A stretch of DNA of 64,000 bases from Moniliophthora roreri. Its lineage: Eukaryota > Basidiomycota > Agaricomycetes > Agaricales > Marasmiaceae. The position numbers and the translations under genes are program-made. Below are positions 46,156 to 56,436 of this stretch, one piece after another (the first letter of the stretch is position 1; each line of letters begins with the position of its first letter). The stretch is from positions 124,001 to 188,000 of the forward strand of contig LATX02000242.1 of NCBI GenBank assembly GCA_001466705.2. The letters are read 5' to 3'. Under the pieces are notes generated by a model. The model saw only the letters and a program-made list of their open reading frames with translations. It had not been told where the DNA came from and made no database searches.

Positions 46156-47243
46156 TTGCCGTAGCGCAGAGGGGTAGTTTCGAGGTGTGGGGTCCAAATT
46201 GGCGCCGAAAATCTGACCCGAAATGGTGCAAATCATCTCAAACATCTAAATCTTGCAACTGTACAGTTATCGGTAACTCCCGTCGGCAGTTCACGAGGCA
46301 GCTTGTCCACGTCTTTCGTGAGCGCTCGAGTATCGACAACTGTCATTGCTGTGATTTCAGGTGTGTTTCCAAGTGATACTCCACGTTGAATGTGCTCACT
46401 GTTTTCTGGAGAACTTAGTGCAGATACGCGATACAATCTATGCCTTTGCTAGATCTCGTCCCTTCAAGTTGTTCTTGCGGAAGATTATGGCCTAGACCGC
46501 CAGTTTGAAGCTGGATTCTGTGATTGAATCAACTCAGAAGACAAATGCTGTAACCCGCCGTGGACAAATCATCAAAGCTATTTACATTCTACTCAGGTCT
46601 TCGATACGCTCACAAGCAAGATCGCCTCCGCGTTCGTCACCCGAATCATCGCGAACACGGCCACAACAAATAGGATGGCATCGAGTCCATGTCTCAGTCC
46701 GGAACAGGCTACGGTTCGTCGATAGTACAGCCTGCTCGGGAGTCTTTTCAAGGATGCTGGCGCTCCTCGGTTCTCGAGACTGCAGAGCTGAGATCCAAGA
46801 TGACTTGGGACTCATTGGACGTGGCCGGTGAGTGCTCCTCAGAGTCATTCATATACAGTTCTCTTGTTAACGGGATTCATTTCAGGTTTGATCTTCGGCG
46901 CCCCTACACTCAACGATCCGAGCACCGGGAATTCTATCACTTTTCTACCATGATCATGAATTTGGTCCGCTCCAACCCAGCTCCGGTTTCGAGTTCTCCA
47001 AGCCTTGGATGTGGATGATTGATATGGGTGTAAAGGTAGCGGATATATAGAAGGTATACATTTAACGCATCTTCGGCTTTGAAGATCGGAGACAAGAAGT
47101 ATTATACATTAGGAAAGATGATGATACGAGATAAATTTTGTACGGCAAACTATCAATGTGGACGCGTTGTAATGGGCCCAGAAGACCAAGAAGTAAGTAT
47201 ACATGGAGGAAGAAAGATCAGATTTGAATACTCAAGTACTCAA
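46156..47243. other. Intergenic with duplicated flank
   Basis: 46590-47130 resembles 43990-44500 and lies at the same position relative to the next gene's 3' end. No intact gene; frames on both strands are not conserved between the two copies. Confidence 0.5.
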
Positions 47244-48852
47244 TCATCATCGTCAGACTCAAAGACTCTTCGTCGCTTGGCCGGTGGCGCGCTACAAATC
47301 GGAACATCCGGGTGCGATGTTTTTCCAGGGAATAATTGGCTGGCAAACGCTTGCACTAGATGATTGACACTCGATGAGAAGGGAAACTCGATTCGAACAA
47401 TATTAGTGACGCTTACAAGCTTTCATCTTCTCTTCGTCGTTTCGCTCTCTTTCCTCAACGAGTCGCACTTTTTCAGCTGGAACATGCATATGTCAGCACT
47501 AGAAAACTGATCAAATGGATATTGTACAAACCGCTTAAACTTGTGTTCTCAACTGTAAGGTCTATCGAGCAATGTTTCATATGAGCGAGCGTCAGATAAA
47601 TGAAAACAGCACTACTTACTGTTCACTACCTGTTGGAGCCTTGCTTTTGCCGATCGTTCTTTATCCCCTTCGTTCGTAGCCAATGTCAACCTGGACTCCA
47701 AGACTTCTAATTTTTTCTCCATCTCATCCTTCAAATCATGGTGCTTCTGCTCTCCTCGTTGAAGCTCAGACTTCAGTTTGTCGTTTTCATTCTCCAGCGC
47801 CATCTTCTCGAAATAGAATTTGTTCTCTTTTCGCTCCATCTGAGCCTTTAAGTCGTTCAATTCCTGTAGGGATTGTTGAAGTTGGTCTTGAAGCTCATTG
47901 TTTACCGTCTCCAGGGCAGCCTTGTCGCATTCGAGCTCTGTAATCCTGTCACTTTTTAACCGCAAGTCCCTAGTTTTGGCGGCAGATAAGTCTTGAAGCT
48001 TTGCGAATAATAATTCTTCTTGCTCAACTCCTGCCTCCGCATCTGGGGAAGGAAGTTGGTGATCAGAAGTTGGTGTAGGAGACCGCTGTATGATTGGTGT
48101 GTTCCGAGTCGGGACTACACGTGGCGAAGAGTGGGGGATAGAAGTAAGGCTGGATATGGATGAAGTGGCTATGGGTGATTGTCCGGCCGTGAGCCTAGGC
48201 AAACGTCAGAGGAAAAAATTAAGCAAAACCGTCGAGCGAATTGAAATGCTTGACATACTGATCAAAGTCTTCTTGCTGACCTGCATCCTCGCCTGACTCT
48301 TCCTCAGAGCAATATGACACTTCCGATTCTTCGGGTTCGAGTTCGTCCTCTCGCGCCGGTGCCTCTAATCCTTCCTCCAGGAGTGGGGAAGGAAGATCGT
48401 CACAGTGCAAACTTGGTTCCGTGTCGTCGTGATGTGCAACCGGTGACTCGGATGACACTGAAACCGCTGAACTCTCTGATTCAGTCATCGTAGAATGCGA
48501 CAAATTAGAGAAGCTTAATGAAGATGAATCTGGATTCAGGTTTGATCGCATTTTTGTAAACTCGGATTCAGAGCTTCTGGAATCCTCTCAGTAAGAAAGG
48601 AAACCAACAAATGTAAAATATAACATACCGATTCGAGCTTAAACGACAGGCCTTAAAGTTTGCAGTAAATCTGCGCTTCCATTGGCCTACCGTTTGTCCA
48701 TCTTTAAGCCCCCGAAGGAATTTCAGAGTGGATCCTTGTAAAGGTACGCCACCGGGGTTTATACGCGCTTTCCAGTCCTTTTCGGATTCTCCTTCCTTTT
48801 TCCACGTTTCGAGAGGATTCTGCTTGAATCTTTTGTAGATTTCTAATGCCAT
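47244..48852 (-). CDS. RINP-domain coiled-coil protein 3 (best preserved member)
   Basis: Unknown function. Exon 1, MALEIYKRFKQNPLETWKKE, 'GESEKDWKARINPGGVPLQG', 'STLKFLRGLKDGQTVGQWKR', 'RFTANFKACRLSS', is a clean version of the family domain. Exon 2 (about 48258-48560) is a very acidic Ser/Glu-rich linker ('EPEESEVSYCSEEESGED'). Exon 3 (47620-48200) has a Ser/Thr/Pro segment and a long coiled coil ('DRITELECDKAALETVNNEL', 'RLTLATNEGDKERSAKARLQ'). Mini-exons 'KVRLVEERERNDEEKMKA' precede the last exon 'VQAFASQLFPGKTSHPDVPI', ending 'PPAKRRRVFESDDDD' at 47244. The KRRR cluster is a plausible nuclear signal. All introns have GT-AG ends and keep frame. Confidence 0.75.
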
Positions 48853-49220
48853 TGTGAGAGGATGGTGGATGCAAGTTGAAGTCTAAGAACTAAAGTTGCA
48901 TTTTACATAAAGCGCGGATGTTTAACTGTCTACATATACGATGAAACCGACGGTCGGTCCTTGTCTTTTACCGCCATGTCGTTCCTCAAGCTGACCATCA
49001 TCAATAGCGACCTATGCATTACTCCAGTCACGAAGTTTAATTGAATCTGATACAGGATTTGCTTCAGAATGAGTACACGATCAAGCAGGAAGAAAATACG
49101 TCAGCAATGAATGAGTTCAACCCGCGCCAATGATGGAATATCGTAGAGAGAGGGATAGATACCAAGAAATGTAAGAGGGCAGTAAGGCATCTTCAATGTG
49201 CTGGTACTGCTTTTGGGAGT
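48853..49220. other. Intergenic promoter region
   Basis: About 370 bases upstream of RINP gene 3 and downstream of RINP gene 4. The part from 49130 is the 3' flank that is copied with the truncated relic at 45.8 kb. No gene. Confidence 0.45.
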
Positions 49221-50495
49221 CTATTCAAGCTTCCTTCGCTTCACTGGAGATGTACCATTGCTTGAAGTGGTCGAACCCGACGCTTTTCCCTGAAACAACT
49301 GGCTTGTGTAGGCTTGAACTAGATCACATTCAGTAAACGAGAATACGTTGGAGGACTGATGAATACTTACGGGCTTCCACCTTCCGTGCATCCATTTTCT
49401 CTCTTCGCCGAATCTCCGCTGTACACAACTGTCAGTAACCTGGGGTCAATAGTTGGGAGGTTTTGCTAACCACGTAACTTCCTATTTTCCGCTGAAGTAT
49501 CTGTGAAGAAGTGGTCAGTATGATTCACTGTAAAGCTAAGGGTGCAATAGCAAGCGCTCACCATCGATTTGGCGCTTGAGCTGGGCGACTTCCGCTTGCG
49601 CCTCATTTCGCTCTTGTTTCATGGTTTGCAACACTGCCCTTTTTTCTTGAACTTTGATTTTCAAATCCTCCGAATCCTTTGATGCTTTCTGGAACTGGTC
49701 CCGAAGTTTTCTGTTCGTTGCTTCCAAGGCAACATTGTCTCCTTCCAACCTCAATATCTGACGATCCTTCTTTGCGATTTTGGCGTTCAGGCGCTCATTT
49801 CCGCCACTTGAGAACTCCCGAAGTTTTGGTTTCAAGGAATCAATGAAGCTTGATATCTGCCGATCATCATCCGAGTTTGGGTCGAGATTGGATTGCTCTG
49901 GAGAGCTATGGGGATGGCCCACCGGCGAGAATAATGGTGTTGACACGTTCTGGTGAACGGCTTTGGACGATGCAGCTGGTGTAGAAGAGCGGCGTACAAG
50001 TGGCGCATTTGATTTGCGTGAAGTGTGGCTCATAGGACGGGAGCAAGGCGGCGACACTTTGGACGTACGAGTAAAAGACTGTTCGGCCAACAAGCTAGAG
50101 CAGAAAAAATCGCAGAAAAAATAAGCGAAACCGTTGAGTGAGAATGCCTGACATACTCATCAAAACCTTCCTGAAGTTGGTCTTCTTCCCCATCACTCAG
50201 GTCAAGATCGAGTTCAGGTCTAAACCTTGGTCAACAAAATCAACGGGTTTGCTATTCAACTAACGTACCTAGATTCGAGAGATTGCTTTTCGCGACTGAA
50301 AGCTCTGTTGATATTCACGCGCCATCTCCGCAGCCAGTCCTCCGTCGCTGGTCCCCGAAAATATGCCAAGCTATTTGGGTGCAAACGCAGTGCATTTGGA
50401 TTGATCCTTTTGACCCAGTTGTTTTCGTCCTCTCCTTCTCGCTTACAGACTTCCTTGGGATCGTTGTTAAAACGTTTAAAGATTTGCGATGACAT
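49221..50495 (-). CDS. RINP-domain coiled-coil protein 4
   Basis: Start MSSQIFKRFNNDPKEVCKRE, with 'GEDENNWVKRINPNALRLHP', 'NSLAYFRGPATEDWLRRWRV': the family domain with a short deletion at the 'GLKDGQTV' turn. A GT-AG intron joins 'KQSLESR' to the acidic 'PELDLDLSDGEEDQLQEGF'. The third exon has a Ser/Pro linker and coiled coil ('ERLNAKIAKKDRQILRLEGD', 'VLQTMKQERNEAQAEVAQLK'). Mini-exons and the last exon 'VQAYTSQLFQGKASGSTTSS' end 'PVKRRKLE' (stop TAG 49221-49223). The 15-mer ATCGGATAGATAGAT lies 79 bp upstream of the ATG, at 50575-50589, identical to that of RINP gene 1. Confidence 0.73.
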
Positions 50496-50736
50496 TGCGA
50501 GGGAAGGGTTGTGAATCAGGTTCAAGTTCAAGTTAGGTTTTGGGCATCATAGTGATGGAAGAGAAAAATAGTATATCTATCTATCCGATGATCCAGAGTA
50601 ACGGCCCTCGGGCTACGTAGATATTTCGCTTGCCTTGCATTTTAATAGTATATATACGTTCAGGCATCGCAGACGCTATCATAACAAGAAAGTCCCGCCC
50701 CACTAGATACAACTCTATTTAATCACCGCACCTTCT

Positions 50737-51935
50737 TCATTTGGCCAGAAGCTCCTTCGGGTAGACCGGATCCTCCGAGTCACTAGAGTCTGGAGAGCTC
50801 AATGGCAATGATTCATGGAAGAGTTGTAGGCGTTTCTGCATTTCAATCATATCTATCTCAAACTCACAGGCAAGACCTTGAACTGGATTATGGTCAATCC
50901 CCTGACTAATATGGATCATAAGAATAAACTCACCGGCTTCCGTCTGTGACTCCAATTGATTGGCTTTGAGGAGGTTTTGCACTAAACAACAGCATTATCA
51001 ATAGAATAGGGGATAATTTGCGTTCTTTATACCTTGAAGTTCGATTATCTTCGTCGAAGATTCTGCATGAAAGCAGTCAACGAGGACCGGGGGAGGAATA
51101 AAGGGTGAACTCACCTTCAAGGGATTGTTCGAGCGATGAAACTTCGTCTTTCAAGCGCGTAATCTGGCCTTGAATGACTTCAGCAATGTAGTATCGTCCG
51201 CATGAGTGAGCGAAAACTGACTGTTTGACTCTGGGAAGACCTTCAATACACAGAGAAAACGACACAGACAGAAACTCACCGTCAACTATCTGTGAGAACC
51301 GCTCAACTTCTGTTCTCTCCTTTTGTAATGCGCTCGACGCGTCAGCCATCTCCTGTTTCAACGCCCGAAGCTCGTTGTCCTTTTCCCTGATTTATGCTTG
51401 GAGTTTATTATGAGCTTCAGTCATTTCCTGACGTGCTATCTGAAGCTGGTCCTGTAGCTCTTCGTTCGTTCTGATCAGTGTCTGGTTTTCCTGCTGAAGT
51501 GTGGATACCCGCGACTCAAAGCAGTTCAGCTTGTCGTTCGAGAAGTCCCGGAAAATTGACTGAAGAAACATTTTCGACTATCGATTCTGGCCGCGGAAAG
51601 CTCTGGTATAATGGGGGTTTGGGTGGACCAGGTTCAGTCGCCCCGATAGTGATTCTGGATTTAGGGACCAGTCAGCAAAGAAGATTACATATGATCGGCA
51701 GTGCACTGACTTGCGCTGTTCTTTGAACTTTCGCTGGTAGCGTAACAGTTGGAACCTTTTTCTTCCAGTCCCCGACACTTTGTCCTTCCTTCGGTTTTCT
51801 GATGCAATTCAACGTTGCCGAGCGTAGACGACCATTTGGATTAATCCTGTGTATCCAGTCCTCTTCGCTCTCCCCTTCGCGCTGCCAGACGTCTTCAGGT
51901 TTGTCTTTGAATCGCCCGTAGAAGTTGGCTTCCAT
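50737..51935 (-). pseudogene. RINP-domain coiled-coil gene 5 with a premature stop
   Basis: Start MEANFYGRFKDKPEDVWQRE, 'GESEEDWIHRINPNGRLRSA', 'TLNCIRKPKEGQSVGDWKKK', an intact RINP exon. The coiled-coil exon reads 'DFSNDKLNCFESRVSTLQQE' and 'LQDQLQIARQEMTEAHNKLQ', then A and TAA (51392-51394), before continuing in frame as 'IREKDNELRALKQEMADASS'. The paralogue at 54.4-56.0 kb has sense codons there ('GEQVRRKDQELQALKREM'). I found no GT-AG pair that removes the stop and keeps frame. Later exons end with 'CEFEIDMIEMQKRLQLFHES' and a stop at 50737. The damage is a single nonsense change, so inactivation looks recent. Confidence 0.65.
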
Positions 51936-52556
51936 TACGAGGTAATAGGAGAGCTAAATTTGGTGCTGCTAATTATCGCTGGTTCGAATAAAAAGAGTCG
52001 GTGGGAATGCAACAGAATCGCTTGGTGTCGGACAGTGAGACGGGCCTAACGTAAGTTAGATGGAACCCCAGACACTTCATCTACACACGAGAAAATTGAA
52101 CGAACTGGGGTCCCCTCATCTAAGGAATGTCATTATATATCATTCTGTTGCCCAATTCAATATCAAGACGGCACAGATTTGAGGCAGTCCCATTCTGTTC
52201 GTGGTATGTGCGTTCATGCCAAAGCTTCCAATACTCATCAGCCAGGAAGCCACCAGGAAGGGAATCGCATACCGAGAAATTACCCAAACGTTGATATAAC
52301 GGGTGCGTATCCGACGGACGAGTGCTGATTTGCCATAACTCATTCAGAACTCATCTCTTTCGCTAGTTGGTCGTTGCTTATTGTGGTTGGAGAGTAAGCG
52401 CTGCTGGATAGATAGATAGATTTTTTTTTCGCCTGCACCCAGGCGATCACTTCCGCCATGACCACGGAAGAATGTATTCATCCTTCGGCTTTCCATTCAC
52501 ACTACGAGGATAAAGAACGCGGCATTTAAAAGACTTGGAAGGTTCATCGACGCGAG
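51936..52556. other. Divergent promoter region between RINP genes 5 and 6
   Basis: Holds GGATAGATAGATAGAT at 52406-52421 followed by a T-run, 135 bp before the ATG of the plus-strand gene. No gene is seen. Confidence 0.5.
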
Positions 52557-54009
52557 ATGGAGTACGTTTTGCGCTCTTTCCATACTAATCCTTATTCCTA
52601 ACGCCAAAGAAAACACCAGTTCTCATCGTCCAGGTCTTAGACACAGACCAACTCTTATGTCCCGGTAGCGACCACCGAGCAAACTCTCAGCGTGTACAAA
52701 CGTTTTGCCGATAATCCTCAAAAGATCTTGAAAAGTTCCATTGAGAGTGAAGAAGATTGGGTGAGGAGGATATGCGGAGGACGCACCTTCAAGTTGGATT
52801 TTGACACCAAGCACTTTTCCAGAAATGGACTGAACATGAAGGGCTGGGACAAAATCTACATGGATAACAAGCGGAAGCTTGAAAAGAGGTGTGTGGCCCA
52901 CCTTCTTAGGTGGCAGTTGTAGCTTCTAACCGGCCTTTTTTTTGTCAGAGTTCAAGAGACCAACCTTGCCCCAAAGATGACCGCTGCTTCAGCTAGTAAA
53001 CGCACATTTTTCCCATTTGACGACGATGATTCGAGTGAAGACGAGTAAGATGTCGTGGCATCGCAGTCGGGCCCATCGCCGGCAGAGGAAGAAGGCAATA
53101 ACGCTTCATTGCTCGACGACACCAGCGATCCTCGCACCTCTACCCCAAATTGGCACGACCACGAGCTCAGCATCGACCCCAGGAAGACAAAGACACGTGG
53201 CCAATGACAGCGTTCAGCCTTCCGCTCCCATTGCTGGACCATCTAACCCTGTTCAACAGCCACCACTGCACGATGATGATGACCTCGAAAAAGTGGTATC
53301 ACAGCTAGGCCGATGGCAGGCAGAGAAGCAAGCTCTCAAAGCCCGTAACGCTACCCTGATCAAGGAGAATGTGGCTCTTGTGGAAGAGAATACAGCTTTG
53401 AAGAAGGACATGGATACTCAGAAAGGAAACGAGAGAAAGATGAAAGGTGGGCTTATAATCATTTGCCTCATCGATAAACTCATCAGACCGTCTCAGACCA
53501 AACCACCAAAATACAGGAACGTCTCACGGAAGTTGAAAGGGAAAGGGACACTCTCCTTACAAGCTCGCGCAGAGAGTTGGAACAAGCAAACACTGAACTG
53601 AATGCGTTGAAGGCGGAGAATGCCAGGCTTGTGGGTGTGTATATTTGGTGTGAAAGTGTGTCCAAGACGACGACTTGACCGTGTTATATAGACCAGATTA
53701 TTAAAGGGAAGGAACGCACGGCAGCGATCACGGCCAATGGTGCGTCGTTTTCATCCTTCATCCTCGCTGAAGGTCTCACGATACTATCTAGACAGACTGC
53801 TGATCCGCGCTCTCGCTGACCAGTTCTCCAATGCTATCACAGATCTCACGAACAGCGACAGAAATAATGATCTTGCGCGGATCGAACAAGCTTTCCGCGA
53901 CCTGACCAGGCAGATGTACGTTCTTGCGGATATGAGATTGGGATTGATTGAGGGATCAGTGAAAGAAGAACGGGACAGTCCCCCGCTAAAGAGAGAAAGG
54001 ATTGATTAG
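52557..54009 (+). CDS. RINP-domain coiled-coil protein 6 (divergent, plus strand)
   Basis: I join ATG-GA (52557-52561), a 129-nt GTACGT..CTCTCAG intron, and an exon from 52691. This gives MDVYKRFADNPQKILKSSIE with 'SEEDWVRRICGG', a diverged RINP domain in which R-I-N-P is R-I-C-G, and 'GLNMKGWDKIYMDNKRKLEK'. The next exon reads 'APKMTAASASKRTFFPFDDD' and 'SSEDE', then meets a TAA at about 53047. The coiled coil continues from another frame ('LEKVVSQLGRWQAEKQALKA', 'ENVALVEENTALKKDMD'), so either an intron I cannot place or a frameshift and stop lie at 53040-53150. Last exons 'RALADQFSNAITDLTNSDRN', 'QMYVLADMRLGL' end 'SPPLKRERID' at 54009. It is the only cluster member on this strand. Confidence 0.5.
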
Positions 54010-54379
54010 GGCAAGAATAGTAATAAAAGATGTATGAATGAATTCGTTCTAGAACACTTGGCCCGCTTTCTTTCTTTGTTCAACGATGACCCACACCGTG
54101 AAGAATACAAATGTGGGAATTGCAATCGTAGCCCGTTCCACATCCAGATATCGTAGCGCATCGCGGTATCCTAGTCGTGTGCTTTGAGCGTTAACCAGCT
54201 CGTGGTAAAACGACCAGAATATTCAATGAACGCGAGATCAATATTATAATGCGTTTTGGGAGTTGGACCTTACTTTCAGGTAATCAGCATCATTGATTTA
54301 GCTTACACAGTAACACAAGTTGTACTCTGCCGTACTAGGGCATATGCGTAGGAAACATTTCAAGAAAAGAATATCCGTA
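54010..54379. other. Convergent intergenic gap
   Basis: About 370 bases between the 3' ends of two convergent RINP genes. No gene or obvious terminator hairpin. Confidence 0.45.
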
Positions 54380-55958
54380 TCACGTATCGTACCTCCTTCG
54401 CTTCACAGGAGGCTCAGAGTCACTGGGGTAGATTAGATCCAAATCTGCCTCGGAACCCGATATCGCTTCTCGGAAAAGTTGCAACTGCTTCTGCATCTTG
54501 ATCATGTCACTTTCAAAGGTGCAGATGAGCTCTTTAGCTAGGATCCAACATTAGTCAACGCTGAGTTCCGCATGGCATGGCCAGAAGAAGGTTGAAACTC
54601 ACCGGCGTGTTTTTGCGAGTCCATTTGTTCCGCTTTCTGGAGATTTTGCGCTGGGACACAAGGTCGGAACTGAGATGTTTGGAGCTTTTTTTTTGTGGCA
54701 AACCTTGAAGTTCGATATTTTCTTTTGAGGTTTCTGTGCAGCAACAGTTGATAAGGATCCCGCGATTTCAAGTGGTACACTCACCCTCGAGTGATTGCTT
54801 GAGAGACGAAACCTCTTTCGTCAACTGAGCAATGCGATCTGGAATAAACTCGGGCTTGAGCGTGCGGCTGCCCGGTAACAATGAACGCCAACTGACCATT
54901 TGATTCTGGGAAAATGCTCACGTTGAATATACAGAAAAAAAAACACGGGCAAAGACGTACCCTCAACTATATTCAATAGCCTACTAGTTTCCTGTTCCAA
55001 CTTATTCGAGGCGCCTTCCATTTCCCGTTTGAGCGCCTGGAGCTCCTGATCCTTCCGCCTAACTTGCTCTCCCAACTTATCGCGGGTTGAATCCGCTGCC
55101 CGCTGTGCTGTCTGAAGCTTATCTTGCAGTTCTTCGTTCGAAATCACCAATTTCTGGTTTTCCTGCTGGAGTTTGGATATCCGCGACTCAAAACATTGCA
55201 ACTTGCCGTTCGAGAACTCCCGAGTAATCGAGTGAAGTGATTTAAAGAACTGTAAAATTTCCTTATCGACCTCCGAATTGTCAGTCTCGGAATATTGATT
55301 GGCTCTGGCCGGAGCGGACGAGGAATTTGCAATGCACGAAGAAAGCGAAATGGGACTCGGAGGATGTGGAGCCCCGTGAATGTTCTGTGACGTGGACGTT
55401 GATGATGCAGTTGTCAAATACTGACCACTGAATCGCCTGTTTACAAGATCTAAGGGTAGCACCAACAAGTAGGAATGGGCTGAACCTACAGATGCAATGT
55501 CTGTGAAAGTGGAGTAGTAGCAGCAGCGGTAACCTCCGGCGAAGTGTTTGTTGCATTGGGTTGCCGAGACGACGTGCCAGGGGCTTTGCCTTGCATGCTG
55601 AGTGAAGGCGGTGCTCTTGTCGAGGTGTATGAGTCTATGGAGTTTATAGCTATTGTCTTTGAATGCAAAAAGCTAACAGTAAGAGGGTTGAGTGGAATAG
55701 GTTGCGTAGTCTCTAATGTACTAACCTGTGCTGACCCTCCGACCTCTGGCGATAGCGTTGTAGTCCATCCTGGAATTTTTTGCTCCAGTCCTCTATGGTT
55801 TGCCCCTCTTTCGGTTTTTTCAAGAACGCCACGGTTTTGTAATTCAAACGAGCTCCACAGGGATTTATCCTGCAGAGCCAAGCCTCTTCATTCTCTTCTT
55901 CCCGTTGCCAGACGTCTGCGGGGTTCGACTTGTATCGTTCATAGATGTTGAGCTCCAT
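54380..55958 (-). CDS. RINP-domain coiled-coil protein 7
   Basis: Start MELNIYERYKSNPADVWQRE, 'EENEEAWLCRINPCGARLNY', 'KTVAFLKKPKEGQTIEDWSK', 'KFQDGLQRY': an intact family domain. A Thr/Ser/Pro-rich linker ('SIDSYTSTRAPPSLSMQG') leads to the coiled-coil exon ('LQCFESRISKLQQENQKLV', 'LGEQVRRKDQELQALKREME'). Short exons 'IAQLTKEVSSLKQSLEG' and 'AQNLQKAEQMDSQKHA' precede the last exon 'CTFESDMIKMQKQLQLFREA', which ends 'SEPPVKRRRYDT' (stop at 54380-54382). Its closest relative is RINP gene 5, which carries a stop codon. The KRRR tail suggests a nuclear protein. Confidence 0.72.
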
Positions 55959-56436
55959 GACATTTCAGAAGGAGAAATTCCTCATCGCAAGGTTCGAATT
56001 GAAAGGAAGACAATAAACAATATGTAGTTGCCTAATTTGAGCCGTTGAGACCGCCACTTGATAGAACCCCCAGACACCAGTATCGCACCCGCACCAGCGA
56101 TAAGCCCTGACAGCACTCGCGAGTTGTACAGCAGGAAGCAATTATATTTTGTTATCCGCATGCCTTCTAGATGATGGTCTGGATAGATTTTATCCCGGAA
56201 GAGTGAATAACATACCAATCGCGATGATGCTGCGAGCCCTTGAGAAGAAACTGAATCAGATTCAGTGACTTGGCGATGAGTCACGTCAGATCGATCATGG
56301 CGCTGGCGCACCGACATTTTGTCCATTCCTCTCCTCAGACCAATTATTAATATTATGCACATTATGGGCCGCCGGAGGGACATGGAGCTGCTGGGTTGAC
56401 TCAGTCTGGTTCGGTTGCAGTCGACAGGCCTCGAGC
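55959..56436. other. Divergent intergenic region
   Basis: About 480 bases upstream of RINP gene 7 and of the decayed plus-strand copy. One 133-codon minus-strand frame has no recognisable content and is not called. Confidence 0.4.
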
